In this document: piece by piece, positions 46,663 through 58,376 of the stretch
How the letters are laid out: each line of letters opens with the position of its first letter
Numbering within the stretch: the stretch's first letter is position 1
Source: Plasmodium malariae
Taxonomy: Eukaryota; Apicomplexa; Aconoidasida; Haemosporida; Plasmodiidae
Length of the DNA stretch: 64,000 nt
Direction of reading: 5' to 3'
Assembly (NCBI RefSeq): GCF_900090045.1
Contig: NC_041788.1
Span: 1,550,001 to 1,614,000, forward strand
Notes under the pieces: model-generated
The model's input: the letters and a program-made list of their open reading frames with translations, nothing else
Databases searched by the model: none
What the model was told of the DNA's origin: nothing
Program-made: the position numbers and the translations under genes

Positions 46663-48586
46663 TAATAATAACAGTGTTGTTAAGATGATGACACTACGTA
46701 GAATTAGGAGAGCGTGGTTCAGTAGTGATGTTAACATATCAAACCTTCTAAGAAAAAAAGCAATTTTATTTGAAAATGTGAAGAGAGAAAATTGTAAAAA
46801 AGAATTAATATTAAATTATTTTAATATGAAAGGTGTAAAATTGAAGAGTGGTGATATACACATTATGACCAATATCTTTTGCAGACCTACAGGAAGAATT
46901 ATTGTTCTAATTGATGATATCAAAAAGCAAAATTTCAATTTTAATTTTGATACCCATAACAGAAAGGAGCATAACGCAGATACCGAAAATATAGCGGAAT
47001 CATGCAATACGGAAAAAAATGGCATGGGTGAAAATAACAACTCGTTGCATGATAGTAGTGATGTGATTAATTCGGAAAAGAACAAAAAGACGTATTGTCA
47101 ATTGAGCAGTAAAGAGGATAATAAGTTGTTTGTCCAAAAGGATAACCAAACAGGGAGTGAAACTACATCTAGTAAAAGGTGGAATATGCAATTAAAAAAT
47201 ATGTTCAAAGATTGTAAAATTCATTTATGCGATGACTATGAAATAGAAAAATTTATAGAAGAATGTGAAAGGTTTTTAAGGTTTACAGAAGATATTAAAA
47301 GAATAGCAAAATTTGAAAATTTAAATAAAATAGTAACTATCATAAATATTCCAAGCTGTTATGGAAGAAAAGAAGTAGCACAAATTATTTTTGATTGTGC
47401 TAAAATTAATGTTGAATTAAAAAATATTATTTTTAGGTTTAAAAAAAATGGAATACAAAGTGATTGTGCTTATGTCTTATGCAATAATATAAATGATGCA
47501 AATATTATACTAAATAAAATGCAAGAATATCCAGTAGCTAAAAAATATCATCTAAAAGAATTCTTCGGTACATGTTTTTTATATGCCTCCAAAAATAACC
47601 TTTTTATTAGTTCAGATAAACTAGATTATATTACAATTTTTTCAAAGTATAAAATATTTACGTGTGGATGGCATAAGGATATCTCAATAAAGGAATTTGA
47701 AAGCTTTTTAATTACTCTCAAAATTTTTCCGAATAAAATTATTAAAATTAATTACAACACAAAAGTGATTACAGATGATATTCGTGATTCCTTTGACTCG
47801 CAGCAAAGGGACGAAAAGGATGGAAAAGGAAATGGTATAAATGGTATTGTACCTGATAAGATAAAAGCTAATGAAGTATCCCATAAAAGGGGAAATAACG
47901 TAGACAGTAACACAAGCAATAAATACCAACTGAGTCATATAGATTACAATCACATTTTAATAAACATAGAAGAGTTTTGTTCTTCGATGAGCATATATGA
48001 TAAATTAAACGAAGCTAACGAGTTGAATACATCATCTTTCATTTTATTTTTTGAAAATATGAGGATGACAAAAAAGGTGTTTACAAAATTCGAAAGACTA
48101 AAAAAGAAATGGAAAATGTCAGCTACCAACAATTTTTACGCATACCCCAAAATTGTAAGAATAAATGGAAAAAAGTTACATATTTATTAAAAGCTATGAG
48201 AAATAGTTTTAAAGAAATTTCTAAATGAAAATTTGATACAAAAAAAAAAAAAAAAAAAAAAAAAAGAATTACTGAAAAAGCGAATAATAATAAATTACAT
48301 ATAAATTGTACGTATATATAAACAAACACAGATATATGCATACGTGTATAATATAACGTATAGTTTTTCCAACAAGCGAATAAATATGCTTGCGTATATA
48401 TATTTTAACTTATAATTTTTCCAACAAACACATAAACGTTCATATGTATTTAATATAACATATAGATTTTTTAACAAATGCATAAACACTTTTTTTCAGC
48501 CGGATATTCATTTTAACGACGACGAAAATTACAAGGATGAAAACGATTATGAAGACTCGGATTTGGATGAAGAAATAGAATATTAA
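46658..48586 (+). CDS. RRM-like protein with basic N-terminus, two exons
   Basis: Exons 46658-48154 and 48500-48586 join in phase 0 (donor ATT|GTAAGA, acceptor TTTTTTCAG) to give about 527 aa from ATG 46658. ATG 46685 (MMTLRRIRRAWFSSD) would remove nine residues and may be the true start, since it gives an Arg-rich amphipathic leader like a mitochondrial presequence. Residues about 222-300 fit an RRM: KIVTIINIPSCYGRKEV as strand 1 and helix, then QSDCAYVLCNNINDANIIL as the RNP1-like strand and helix 2. Further possible diverged RRMs are HIMTNIFCRPTGRIIVLI near residue 70 and TCGWHKDISIKEFESFLI near 340. Exon 2 is very acidic (YEDSDLDEEIEY). I do not recognise a named family. RNA binding is inferred from fold only. 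Confidence 0.65.
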
Positions 48587-48745
48587 CCAAAAAAATATAC
48601 GTAAAAAACAACGAAAAAAATGAGTAATATACATTAAAAAAAAAAAAAAAAAAAAAATCCATTCGAAATTAACATTTACACTTTTATGATTTTTTTGAGT
48701 TTTTTTTTTTTTTCTTGTTTTGTCCAATCTGCAAATCTTTGTTTT
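48587..48745. other. Convergent gap with poly-A/poly-T
   Basis: Only 159 bp separate the stop codons of the RRM-like gene and the S1-WWE gene. The gap contains a 23-A run (48636-48657 region) and a T run (48700-48713), which may act as poly-A signals for the two strands. Confidence 0.5.
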
Positions 48746-51700
48746 TCACTTTGCACTCTTTCTAATTTTGTTGTAGAGCCCAGTAGTCATATCAACTCTT
48801 ATTAATTTTACAAAATTTATTTCATACATCACGCTGAAGAGATGAATGAAGAAAAGAAAAGATTAAGTTTATACTATGTACATGTGCATTCATATGTATA
48901 TGTATATATATATATATGTTTATTCGCGTGTACGTATAAAGAGAACATTACTGTGTCCGTTTTTTTCCCCTACTTTTTGTCCTTATAGGTGAAAAAATCA
49001 TCGTAAATGTTGAAATAATAATTCATAATTCTGTTGATATTAAAAGGAAAGTTCACCCATTTTTTTTCTTTTAAATAAGACCACTGATACTCAGAAACTG
49101 AAAAAATATAAAGTAAATTATTTATGTACACTCATATGCACACACATGTGTGGACAAATATATATATATATATATATATATTTATTTATTTAATGAAAAA
49201 CCGTTTGGTATTTAGAAGTGCGTGTATATTTTCATTTATTTTATCCTCTCATTTTTTTATGCATACATTGAATACTCTGGACTGGTGAGTTGGAATGCAA
49301 AAATTCTTCATCTTCCAAGTTCCAAATTATTTCCCTAAAAGAGGTAAAAAAAAATAAAATAAAATATATATATATACACAACGTGCAAATGATGCATGTA
49401 TGTACGTTTGCATGAATGCCAGTACGAATATAAGTGCATGTGTATAGATATGTATTTTCGTTTGTTCATTTGTTCATGTATGAAATGCCCCTTTTTAACC
49501 TTCCTTTTTCCTCATCCTCCGTTTTTTCGCTCTCCGTTTGTTTCAACATTATATAAGGAATTAACTGATTGTGTATATCAATAGATAGTTCCCTTTCTTC
49601 TTGTTGTTCATCTGAATAAATAGCACCGTCAAGCGTATCTTTTTCTCTTTCCGAAGTTCTCAATGGTTTGTCTTTATCGTCATGCTGTATTTGTTCATTA
49701 TATTCCTGCATTTGCGCACTTTCGTTTTGTAGGAGATCTCCTTCAACATTTTCCCTTCGATTAATATCGCTCTTTACTTCATTCTCAACTTCACTCTCCA
49801 CAGTTACACCTGTATCACATTTTTCCTTTATTATGTTATTCGAATTTGTTTCCCCTTTTTGCGTATTACCCTTTGTACCATTATCATCATTTCTATATAT
49901 ATCTATAAGAGATAACAGCTGGTTCTTAATATTTGAGTCGTCAATTTTAAAATTACTATTTCTTTTTTTAATAACCTCTACAATATATGGCAGATCATCA
50001 TATATTTGAGATTTGTGATCAATAATATTTCTACCGTCCCTTTCTAATATTTTCATTGAAAGAGAAAATCTTCTATTATCATAATCTATATTAATTATAA
50101 TACCTTTTAATTTATCATTAATTTTGAATATATCATCTATGTTGTCTATTTTCTTTTTAGAGATTTCCGATATGTGAATTAGCCCAACTACATCTTCATA
50201 TTTTACCATCAATCCATACTTAGATATGTGTATAATTTCAACTTCAATTAAATCATACATATTCATTTTTTTTAATTGTTCATTTTGTTCATATAATAAA
50301 TTTGAAAAACTTAATTTATTAATATCTGTGCACAGAACTTTAATTTTTTGATTAACTATAGTTTCATCAATTTTTTCATTTTCTTCTACTTTTATTTTAT
50401 ATTTACTTGATAAGGCGGATATATGAATAAATGTATATATATCATTGTAAGAAACATTTATTCCGTTTTTTATAAGAGAAACAACATGTACATCAAAAGG
50501 TATGTCTTGAGTTTTATGTAAGAGTATTTTATTAAGATCATTAATTTTTTGTATATTTTTCAATGTTAACAATATCCTATCTGGATACATTTTGAATATT
50601 TCAAATATTAATTTATCATTAACTTTAAAAACGCTTTTAATATTGTCAATATTGTATGGCATTTGATCTACATGTAATTCCGCATAAAAGGCATAATTTA
50701 TATCAACATATGCAAAATTTTTCTCAATTTTAAAAATTTTACCAAATATTAACTTACCAACATATAACCTTTCGTCATTATTTAATGCTTCTTTACTATC
50801 ATAATTTAATATACTATATTTATTAAGAGTTATATTAATTTCTTTATCATATTTTTCATTTTCAATATAGTTATCAAATCCATATAAATTTGTTATAAAA
50901 TTGTTCGGTTTGTATATGTCGTATATTCTTTTTTGATAATTTCTTATTATATCCACAAGCACGTGTTTCTTCAATTTTTTATTGTTCTTTAGTCCTTTTA
51001 AAATGGTGCACTCCTTGTTGTTACTCATCGTGTTCACTGGTCTCATATTGTCTGCTTTACCGCTAATACAACTGGGAACAGTGGGCATGCTAATAGTACT
51101 ACCTAAAGATGTGTTGTCTTGAACTTTTTCTTCTTTTCCTTCCACGTGTGTAACGATATCCATATCGTTGTGAACATTTTTTGTATGCTCCTTCTCCTTT
51201 ATTTTTGGGGTCTTATCTAACTTGTTATAGCAATTTTCCTTTTCAATCTTACTCTTTACTTTTTCTACTTGTTCGTTAAAATCATAAGCAAAATTCCCAT
51301 ATTTAAAAAAATAATATTCTTCATAATGTTCATGCACAAATGTCAAGAAGTCATATTTATTTTTTTGCGGTTCTAATCTATTCCTTTTAATATGCATACT
51401 TTTAACATGCTTTTTGTATTCTTCATATAATTCATCTATGAAATATTGATCCCTTCTTATTAATTTTTCATTATTTATATTATTATGCAAAGTTATAATA
51501 ACCTTATTAAGATCTTTTAAAAAATCTTTATAGTTTTTTTCTACTCCTATTTTACCTTGCTTATTGTTTACATTCTTACAACTCTCCATATCGTTATATT
51601 CATTTCCCTCATTCAACTTTTTGTCACTACATTCTGCTGTTTCGTCGTCAATACCTCCCTCAATTTGCATATTGTTATTCTGTTGATCATTATCGCCATA

Positions 51701-53141
51701 GTTAGAGAACATCCTTTTGTTTATTGTTCCTTCATTTTCTTTTTCCTCATTTGATGATATGCTTATGTCTGAATTTGCATCCTGCTTGTTTGTACTCTCT
51801 TGAACTTTTTTTTTCCCATTTTCACTTTTTTTCATATTATTAATTTTAATAGCTATACTTCTATATTTAATGAGAAAATTACGAATACGTGTCGGAATTT
51901 TATTCTTCTTTAATATTGTATCTACATCTTGTAGTATATTTCCCTGATTACTTTTAAAAGGTTCTGAATTTATGATTTTATCCATTTCTAATAATAATTT
52001 TTTTTCATTTTTGTAATCTTTACTGTCATAAAAAACACCAAATAAATCCACTGTACTACTACAACTTACGATCGAAGGCTTATTTATTAAATCTGTATAT
52101 AACATATCCTTTTCCTTTTTCGCTATTTCTAAATAATTTTTTTTTTCTTCTTCATCATTGTAATTCCTCTTAAATTTACTGTCTAAATAAATGTCTTTTA
52201 AAGAATCTTCAATAACATCATAAGCAATATCTAAAGCTTTATTCTTTTTTTTATGATCGTTTATTTTACTTATATGCTCAAAATTTTGTATATTACATTC
52301 GTCCCTAAGTTTTTCTTTCATAATTTTTTCCGTATCCTTAATTTCCCCACTGAACTTTTTATAGTTATCCTTTTCTTCTATTTTTTTTTCTCTTAACTCT
52401 TTCTCCTCCTTCATTTTTTTCTCTCTTTCGACAGTTTCAGGGAAGTATACGTTCAGTAAGTCTTTGTACGAATATTCCTGCATGAGTAGAGGTGAGGGGG
52501 AGAGGCGGTAAGTTAAATACCCATATATAAACAGCGGGCACAAATACATGCCCCCATACAAACATATATACACACGTACACACATGCATATATGAACATA
52601 TAGGAATTTGGAAACGTAAGCACATATACATATATATATACATGATTGTATTCATGTATGTATGTGTGCACATACTTCTGATGTAAAGAAAAGTAATTAG
52701 CTTGTTACAAAAAAGAGAAAAATACCTCATCGGCTAAATCTTTTAAGCACGGTGCAATATCCTTGTAAATATGGGGAATATAACTTTCAGTATCTTCATC
52801 TTTGCTATTACGCAGTCGGAAATTGATATTTTGTTTTCTCTTTTTAAACTTATCTGTCTTATAGTATATCTAATGAAAAATGAAAATAGTACTTGAATGT
52901 TACAGTGTAAACAATAGTTTATTTTTTTATATTGTCATAATGCATAATCATTATTTTGGTACGCTTCGTTCGTTTGTCGCATGTGTTGCATATTTGCGTT
53001 AGTCGTTGTTGATTGCTTTTCTTTCTTTTTCTCATATGTTTAAAATTTTACGTAATTGATAACAGTTCGGTTCCGTTTTAGGTAAGCAGACGCATTAAAT
53101 ATAGGAAACCCCAACAGCAAACACAAATTTATAAAAATCAT
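48746..53141 (-). CDS. Apicoplast-leader S1-repeat protein with C-terminal WWE domain, 6 exons
   Basis: Manual splicing gives exons 53052-53141, 52726-52869, 49500-52477, 49276-49334, 48974-49097 and 48746-48833 (minus strand), all in phase, for 1160 aa. Exon 1 is a signal peptide (MIFINLCLLLGFPIFNASA). Exon 2 is Lys/Arg/Asn-rich (TDKFKKRKQNINFRLRNSK); together they form the bipartite apicoplast leader. Three S1 modules lie at about 650-718, 736-801 and 816-890. The third (EDVVGLIHISEISKKKI, DYDNRRFSLSMKIL, GRNIIDH) ends like cyanobacterial/plastid ribosomal protein S1. Residues 1092-1158 fit a WWE domain: SEYQWSYLKEKKWVNFP, VMYEINF, RVDMTTGLYNKIRK. The middle is Lys/Asn/Glu-rich filler. S1 binds mRNA on plastid ribosomes; WWE normally acts in ubiquitin or ADP-ribose systems. 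An unspliced reading would stop at 49466 without the WWE. The exon 5 donor (AA|GTAGGG) is the least typical. Confidence 0.8.
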
Positions 53142-53706
53142 TGTTACATTTTTAATTTAGGAGATTAATTGAAAAAAAAAAAGAATAAGCTATTGCTTTT
53201 ACACTCACAGACTGTGGAATTGCTGTATTACTCCATTAAAAAAAAAAAAAAAAAAAGAGATAAAAAGTAAATCAAGCATCCATTTTGTAAGAGTATAATA
53301 CATAAAAAAAATTTAAAACATAAAAAAAGAAAAAAGCTGTTAGTATATAATAAACATTAAACATTAAACCTTAGTAGAAATACACTTTTTTTAAAACATT
53401 TTTATAAAAAATTTTTGCGGAACATCTTGCGAAATCAATGTTTCATGATTAAAAAAAAAAGAAAAAAATTAAACACATGCCGAAATGTTATCTTATTCAT
53501 TTTACGCGTACTTCTTTATATTACTTCACTTTACATTTACTTGTACTAGCTTATGTAAAAAGAGTGTAATGCAAATGTAAAGAGTAATGGAAAATTATTT
53601 TATTTTATTTTATTTTTTTCTTTAAAATTCCCCACTTATTATATGATCCTAGTGGGTCTCGTTATGAAGGAGAGAAGGTTCCTCGTCGCTAGAAAAAGAA
53701 CATATA

Positions 53707-53743
<37 letters not shown>

Positions 53744-53858
53744 GCGTATGTATGCATTTATATATGCATCCACATTTATACGCGTATACAGTGATATATG
53801 TATGTATACCCGTACAACATTTTCCTTTTTACGGAACAGTGACAAGGCAAAATGGCAA
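53142..53858. other. Divergent promoter region
   Basis: 717 bp between the S1-WWE start (-) and the next start (+). It holds poly-A/T runs, a (TA)n tract at 53713-53740 and a G+C-richer patch at 53643-53700. That patch opens the following frame upstream to MILVGLVMKERRFLVARK, so a longer N-terminus is possible but would include the (TA)n. Confidence 0.5.
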
Positions 53859-55424
53859 ATGACAAAAATGGGAAAATATCTATGTAACCACTTGATAAGA
53901 AGAAAGGCACAACCACAATCAAAAGAGAGCTGCTTCAGAGGCAGTAGAGATATAGCTTCAGGTAGCCATAAAAATAAGGAATATTATGAAAGAAAAAGTA
54001 TAAATTTATGCACAGCTTTCAATAATAATGTAAATATAAGACATGAACGACTGGATAGTAATTGTTATATATATAGCATAAACTCAACCATTTTCAAACT
54101 TTTAAAACATGTTCATAAATTGAATAAAAAATTTAAAAAATATAAAAGAGATATGATAAATATGAATGATACTGTAATGATAGATAAGGGAAATTACCAT
54201 ATGAAGAACGAAATTGAACAAATATTTATGTGTTACGTTTCTATATATAATAATATAAAGAAAAATTTATTTTTAAGGGTAACTTTGGAAATATTAAATT
54301 CTCCCGTATTATATAAAAAAATAACTGATAATAAAAATTTTTATGAAGAATTACTTTATGAAATAATTAAATGTGCAAATGAAAATGGTATGGACAAAAA
54401 ATATATTATTTATGAATATTTGATAAAAATTGTATCAACATTTTTAAAAAATAAGAACTTTTTGAATGAAATATTTCAAAGAATATTTTTTTTACAAGTG
54501 ATAAAAATTTTAAATAAAGAACAAAATATAAATCATTTTGCTATTAGCAATTTTACTTTTTTACTTTCCTGTATTTCATTTTATAAAAGAAATCTAAAAA
54601 CAGACAAATATTTTTATACTAAGGAATCACAAAATCATTACCCTTTATTATTATATCACATATCACCTGATAATAAATTTTTTATTTTGCATGAGAAAAA
54701 ACAACTCCTACAAAATTGCATACCTATGATTTTAGAAATTTTTACGAAAATGGAAAGTTACAACTGTTTTAGCGAAATCGATATTTGTAATATTTTCGAC
54801 TTCTTGCATGAATTTAAACAATATCACAGAATAAAAGAAATAATATGTTCAGACATACACAAATACTTTACTACATCAAGTGCCGTAAAACACTTATGTT
54901 TCTTTTTATACCTTTTAGCTTCCAGCAGAAATACTGATAACAATTCTACCATTCGTACGGAAGTATATAATTATATATATAATATTATATTTTTAAAGAG
55001 AAACCACTTGACAGATCTTAAAAATATAAACTTATTTTTGCTAAGCGTAGTAGTAAATCATAAAGCTGATTATAAGAAGTACAATAAAAACATCGAACTA
55101 ACCAAAAACGAACAATACAAGAATATTTTCTCGATTAAACATAAGGAAAAAATAGATCACACCAAAAAAAAATTCAACAAAAAATTTGAATTATGCTTAA
55201 AACTAAGACACAGGTTTATTAAGAAACAGAAACAGCGAAAGGAAAAAATTATGTACTTTTTTATTAAACAATGTTTTATGAAGCTCATAGAAAAAAGTAA
55301 ATTAGATAGTAAATATGTAAAAACTTTTTATCGATACTTTTTGTTTTACCACATAAAAAAAAATTGCACTCGAAAAAAAAATTATTTATCACCCCTAACA
55401 ATTGTAAGAAATTTAGAACTGTAA
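53859..55424 (+). CDS. Conserved-looking helical protein, function unknown
   Basis: From ATG 53859 (MTKMGKYLCNHLIRRKAQPQ) this gives 521 aa; the open frame extends back to 53643 through a (TA)n tract that I do not think is translated. The N-terminus is basic with few acids, compatible with mitochondrial import. From about residue 75 the protein is alternating hydrophobic and charged helices (EELLYEIIKCANENG, YEYLIKIVSTFLKNKNF, FEFLHEF-like segments), in the style of helical-repeat organelle RNA-binding proteins, but I see no C-terminal RAP motif. The C-terminus is very Lys/Arg-rich (KKFNKKFELCLKLRHRFIKK). I do not recognise the family. Confidence 0.65.
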   Translation: MTKMGKYLCNHLIRRKAQPQSKESCFRGSRDIASGSHKNKEYYERKSINLCTAFNNNVNIRHERLDSNCYIYSINSTIFKLLKHVHKLNKKFKKYKRDMINMNDTVMIDKGNYHMKNEIEQIFMCYVSIYNNIKKNLFLRVTLEILNSPVLYKKITDNKNFYEELLYEIIKCANENGMDKKYIIYEYLIKIVSTFLKNKNFLNEIFQRIFFLQVIKILNKEQNINHFAISNFTFLLSCISFYKRNLKTDKYFYTKESQNHYPLLLYHISPDNKFFILHEKKQLLQNCIPMILEIFTKMESYNCFSEIDICNIFDFLHEFKQYHRIKEIICSDIHKYFTTSSAVKHLCFFLYLLASSRNTDNNSTIRTEVYNYIYNIIFLKRNHLTDLKNINLFLLSVVVNHKADYKKYNKNIELTKNEQYKNIFSIKHKEKIDHTKKKFNKKFELCLKLRHRFIKKQKQRKEKIMYFFIKQCFMKLIEKSKLDSKYVKTFYRYFLFYHIKKNCTRKKNYLSPLTIVRNLEL

Positions 55425-57205
55425 AAAGGGAAATCATAAAATAAGAAGAAATAGCGACAGCTTAGTAAATTTTTTGTATAAGGTACTCAAAATATTAGCA
55501 TGATACTAACATGCATTGTGTACTTAAAAATATTTACACACAGCAAAGTTTACAATATATATAGGGTTGTATCTAATGGTTCTTATCATATAGTAATATA
55601 CCTTAAAATAGTGTTTATCATACAGTAAAAAAAATTTAGTACACAGTACGCACAAATGTGTAGCACTTCCTATATGTAAACAGTTTTTAGTACGCAAGTA
55701 TGTGCATTTATAGAATGACTTTGAGTTATTATTTACTAAGTGCGAATGTTCATAAATTTCGTTTGAGTCTTTATTATAGAAATATGCGTTTTTATTAAAT
55801 ACGTTAGAGCTTTTGTTAAATACGTTAGAGCTTTTGTTAAATACGTTAGAGCTTTTGTTAAATACGTTAGAGCTTTTGTTAAATACGTTAGAGCTTTTGT
55901 TAAATACGTTAGAGCTTTTGTTAAATACGTTAGAGCTTTTGTTAAATACGTTAGAGCTTTTGTTAAATACGTTAGAGCTTTTGTTAAATACGTTAGAGCT
56001 TTTGTTAAATACGTTAGAGCTTTTATTAAATACGTTAGAGCTTTCATTAAATACATTTGAGCTTTCATTAAATACGTTTGAGCTTTCATTAAATACGTTT
56101 GAGCTTTCATTAAATACGTTTGAGTTTTTATTAAATATTTTTAAGTTTTTATTATATAAATTTGAGTAAATATTGAATAAATACTTGTTATTACACAATA
56201 ATATAGTTCGTATTATGCAGTACATAGCGTTTGTTACTAAGCACATAACATATAAATCATATACCAAATAGTAAGTCGCTTTATTATATAGCATATAGTA
56301 CTATACTATGTGACACATAGCAATTTACCAAGTAATACATAGCAGTACACTATGTAACAAATAACAATATACTACGTAGGAGAGAGTATATATTACTCAG
56401 TGAACACCTTATTTCGAATAATATTTATCACATTCAGTAACATATAAATATACAACGTATGAGTACAAAAAATATATATGACAATAAAAACTTTATGTTA
56501 TCATTTAAATGCAAGAAGGTCAAAATGAGAAGAAGTTGAGTACGCAATGACAAAAGGGAGAAATATACATTTTACAAAATGTAATGTTATTGCTATAATT
56601 AAAAATTGAAGAAGGAAATAATAATAGAAATCAAAAAAACCATGTGTGTGCATATTTACAAACATATTTTATATACACCTTTTTGAGCTAAAAAAAAAGA
56701 AATTACAAAATTTACAGAAATTGCAAAATTTACAAATATTATAGAGGGAGCTCCTTAAATATTGAATGAAGCATTAAAGAAGTCTCAAAATTTAGGTACT
56801 TTTAAATATATGTTATAAACGTTCCGTAAATAGATAAACCTCACTGTAAACGAAATGAAGTATATTATTTTTAAATAAAAAAACGTCATATATTTTTAGC
56901 TAAAAAAGTATGTTATTTTAAAAAAAAAAGTTCATATTTTTCTAGGCAAAAAAGTGTGCAATTTTTAAATAAAAGATAGTATATATTTTTTTAAGCAAAA
57001 AAGTACACATGTTATAAAAATAAATAGTTCATATTTTTTTAGCAAAAAAGGTTTGCTTTTTATCGGGTAAAAGAATGTTCCGTTTTATTCATTACAAAAA
57101 ACGAAGCAACACTGTGCCTGTCGGAAAATTTACTATATATATTATGAAACACAAATTTGGGTAATCTAACTCCCTGTAGAATTTGTTAAATTCCTTTACG
57201 TTAAA
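55425..57205. other. Convergent intergenic region with 21-bp minisatellite
   Basis: 1.8 kb between two stops. Apart from the minisatellite it is A+T-rich, with repeated ATAGTA/ACATAGCA motifs around 56280-56370 and A-run plus TTTTTAGCAAAAAAGT phrases recurring at about 60-bp spacing near 56890-57060. No gene seen; a 256-residue minus-strand frame through the repeat is discounted. Confidence 0.5.
55801..56136. repeat. 21-bp minisatellite, 16 copies
   Basis: The unit ACGTTAGAGCTTTTGTTAAAT repeats in strict 21-bp register from 55801. The first eleven copies are essentially identical; the last four carry TTTGAG and CATT variants. Since 21 is a multiple of three, minus-strand frames read NKSSNVF or similar and look like a protein repeat, but flanking sequence on both sides is not protein-like. 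Confidence 0.95.
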
Positions 57206-58342
57206 TCATTTTAAGCATTTTTCATTCACATAATTTTGAATGAATGATATGTAATTATGTTCTTCAAAATTTTGATGTGAATTCTGCTCTATGTGGGTTA
57301 TGCAGAATTGTGGAGTTAGTTGAAAATGGGACTTCAATTGATCATACACATAATTAAAAGATACGGTAAAGTGAATTGATATAGTTTCTTTATTTTTGTT
57401 TGTATATTTTAATTTATAATACGCATTTTTTTTCAATTCATCATGTATTGTAAAATAAATATTATAATAAAGCATATAATTTTTTAGTAGATAATCCTGA
57501 ACATATAAGTAGTTATATTTATAAATATCATGGGAATAGTTAATTTTTTTAGTATATAATAAATATAGTTCATTATTAATGGTATATATATTTTCTAACA
57601 AATCTAACTGAACATTCATTTCATAATTTTCATGTTCTTTTAAAAAAGGTGTAAACGTTTTATTATTATAATTTATATATTCGAAAACTTTATTCATTTG
57701 TCTATTGATGTCATATATATGTGTATTTGACAACCTTAAAAAGAAGAGAGGAGTTAATTCATTTATGTTGAAATAGTAAGGAGTTAAAATTTTTTTTTTT
57801 TCTTTATTCATTATATTAATTAGTTTGAAGGTATTTACTTTTTTATTTTCACAAATATAAATATCATTATAAACATTTTTTATATTGTTAATTTCGAATA
57901 TCCGATGGATATTTGCGAACATAGGTGATAACCCGCTTTTGTTGTTTACATAATTAAAATTATACAAAGAGTCATCATTTTGTAAGTCAGTATTATTAAA
58001 AGTATGTAATAAATTAATCGGATTTAAGTAGTAAAATTTGTTATTTAATTTATAGTAACCTTCTAACCGAGATCCGTCATCTGTTAAATGTTCTTTATTA
58101 TTGTGAACGCTCATATTTTGGTTAAGCTTAGGAACAAATGTGCAGTTGTCTTTTTTGCTGTCATTCGTGATATGACGGTCCAAGTTGCCAACACTACAGT
58201 TGATGCTGTAGTTATTATTATTACATATAATATTATTATTATTATTACATATAATATTATTATTATTATTATTACATATAACATTATTATTATTATTATT
58301 ACATATAACATTATTATTATTATTATTATTATTACATATAAC

Positions 58343-58376
<34 letters not shown>

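Noticed and set aside
55524..56294. 256-residue minus-strand frame with SSNVFNK repeats
   Set aside because: It is carried by a 21-bp minisatellite whose period keeps all frames open, and its flanks (NYIV/Tyr-rich) are not protein-like.
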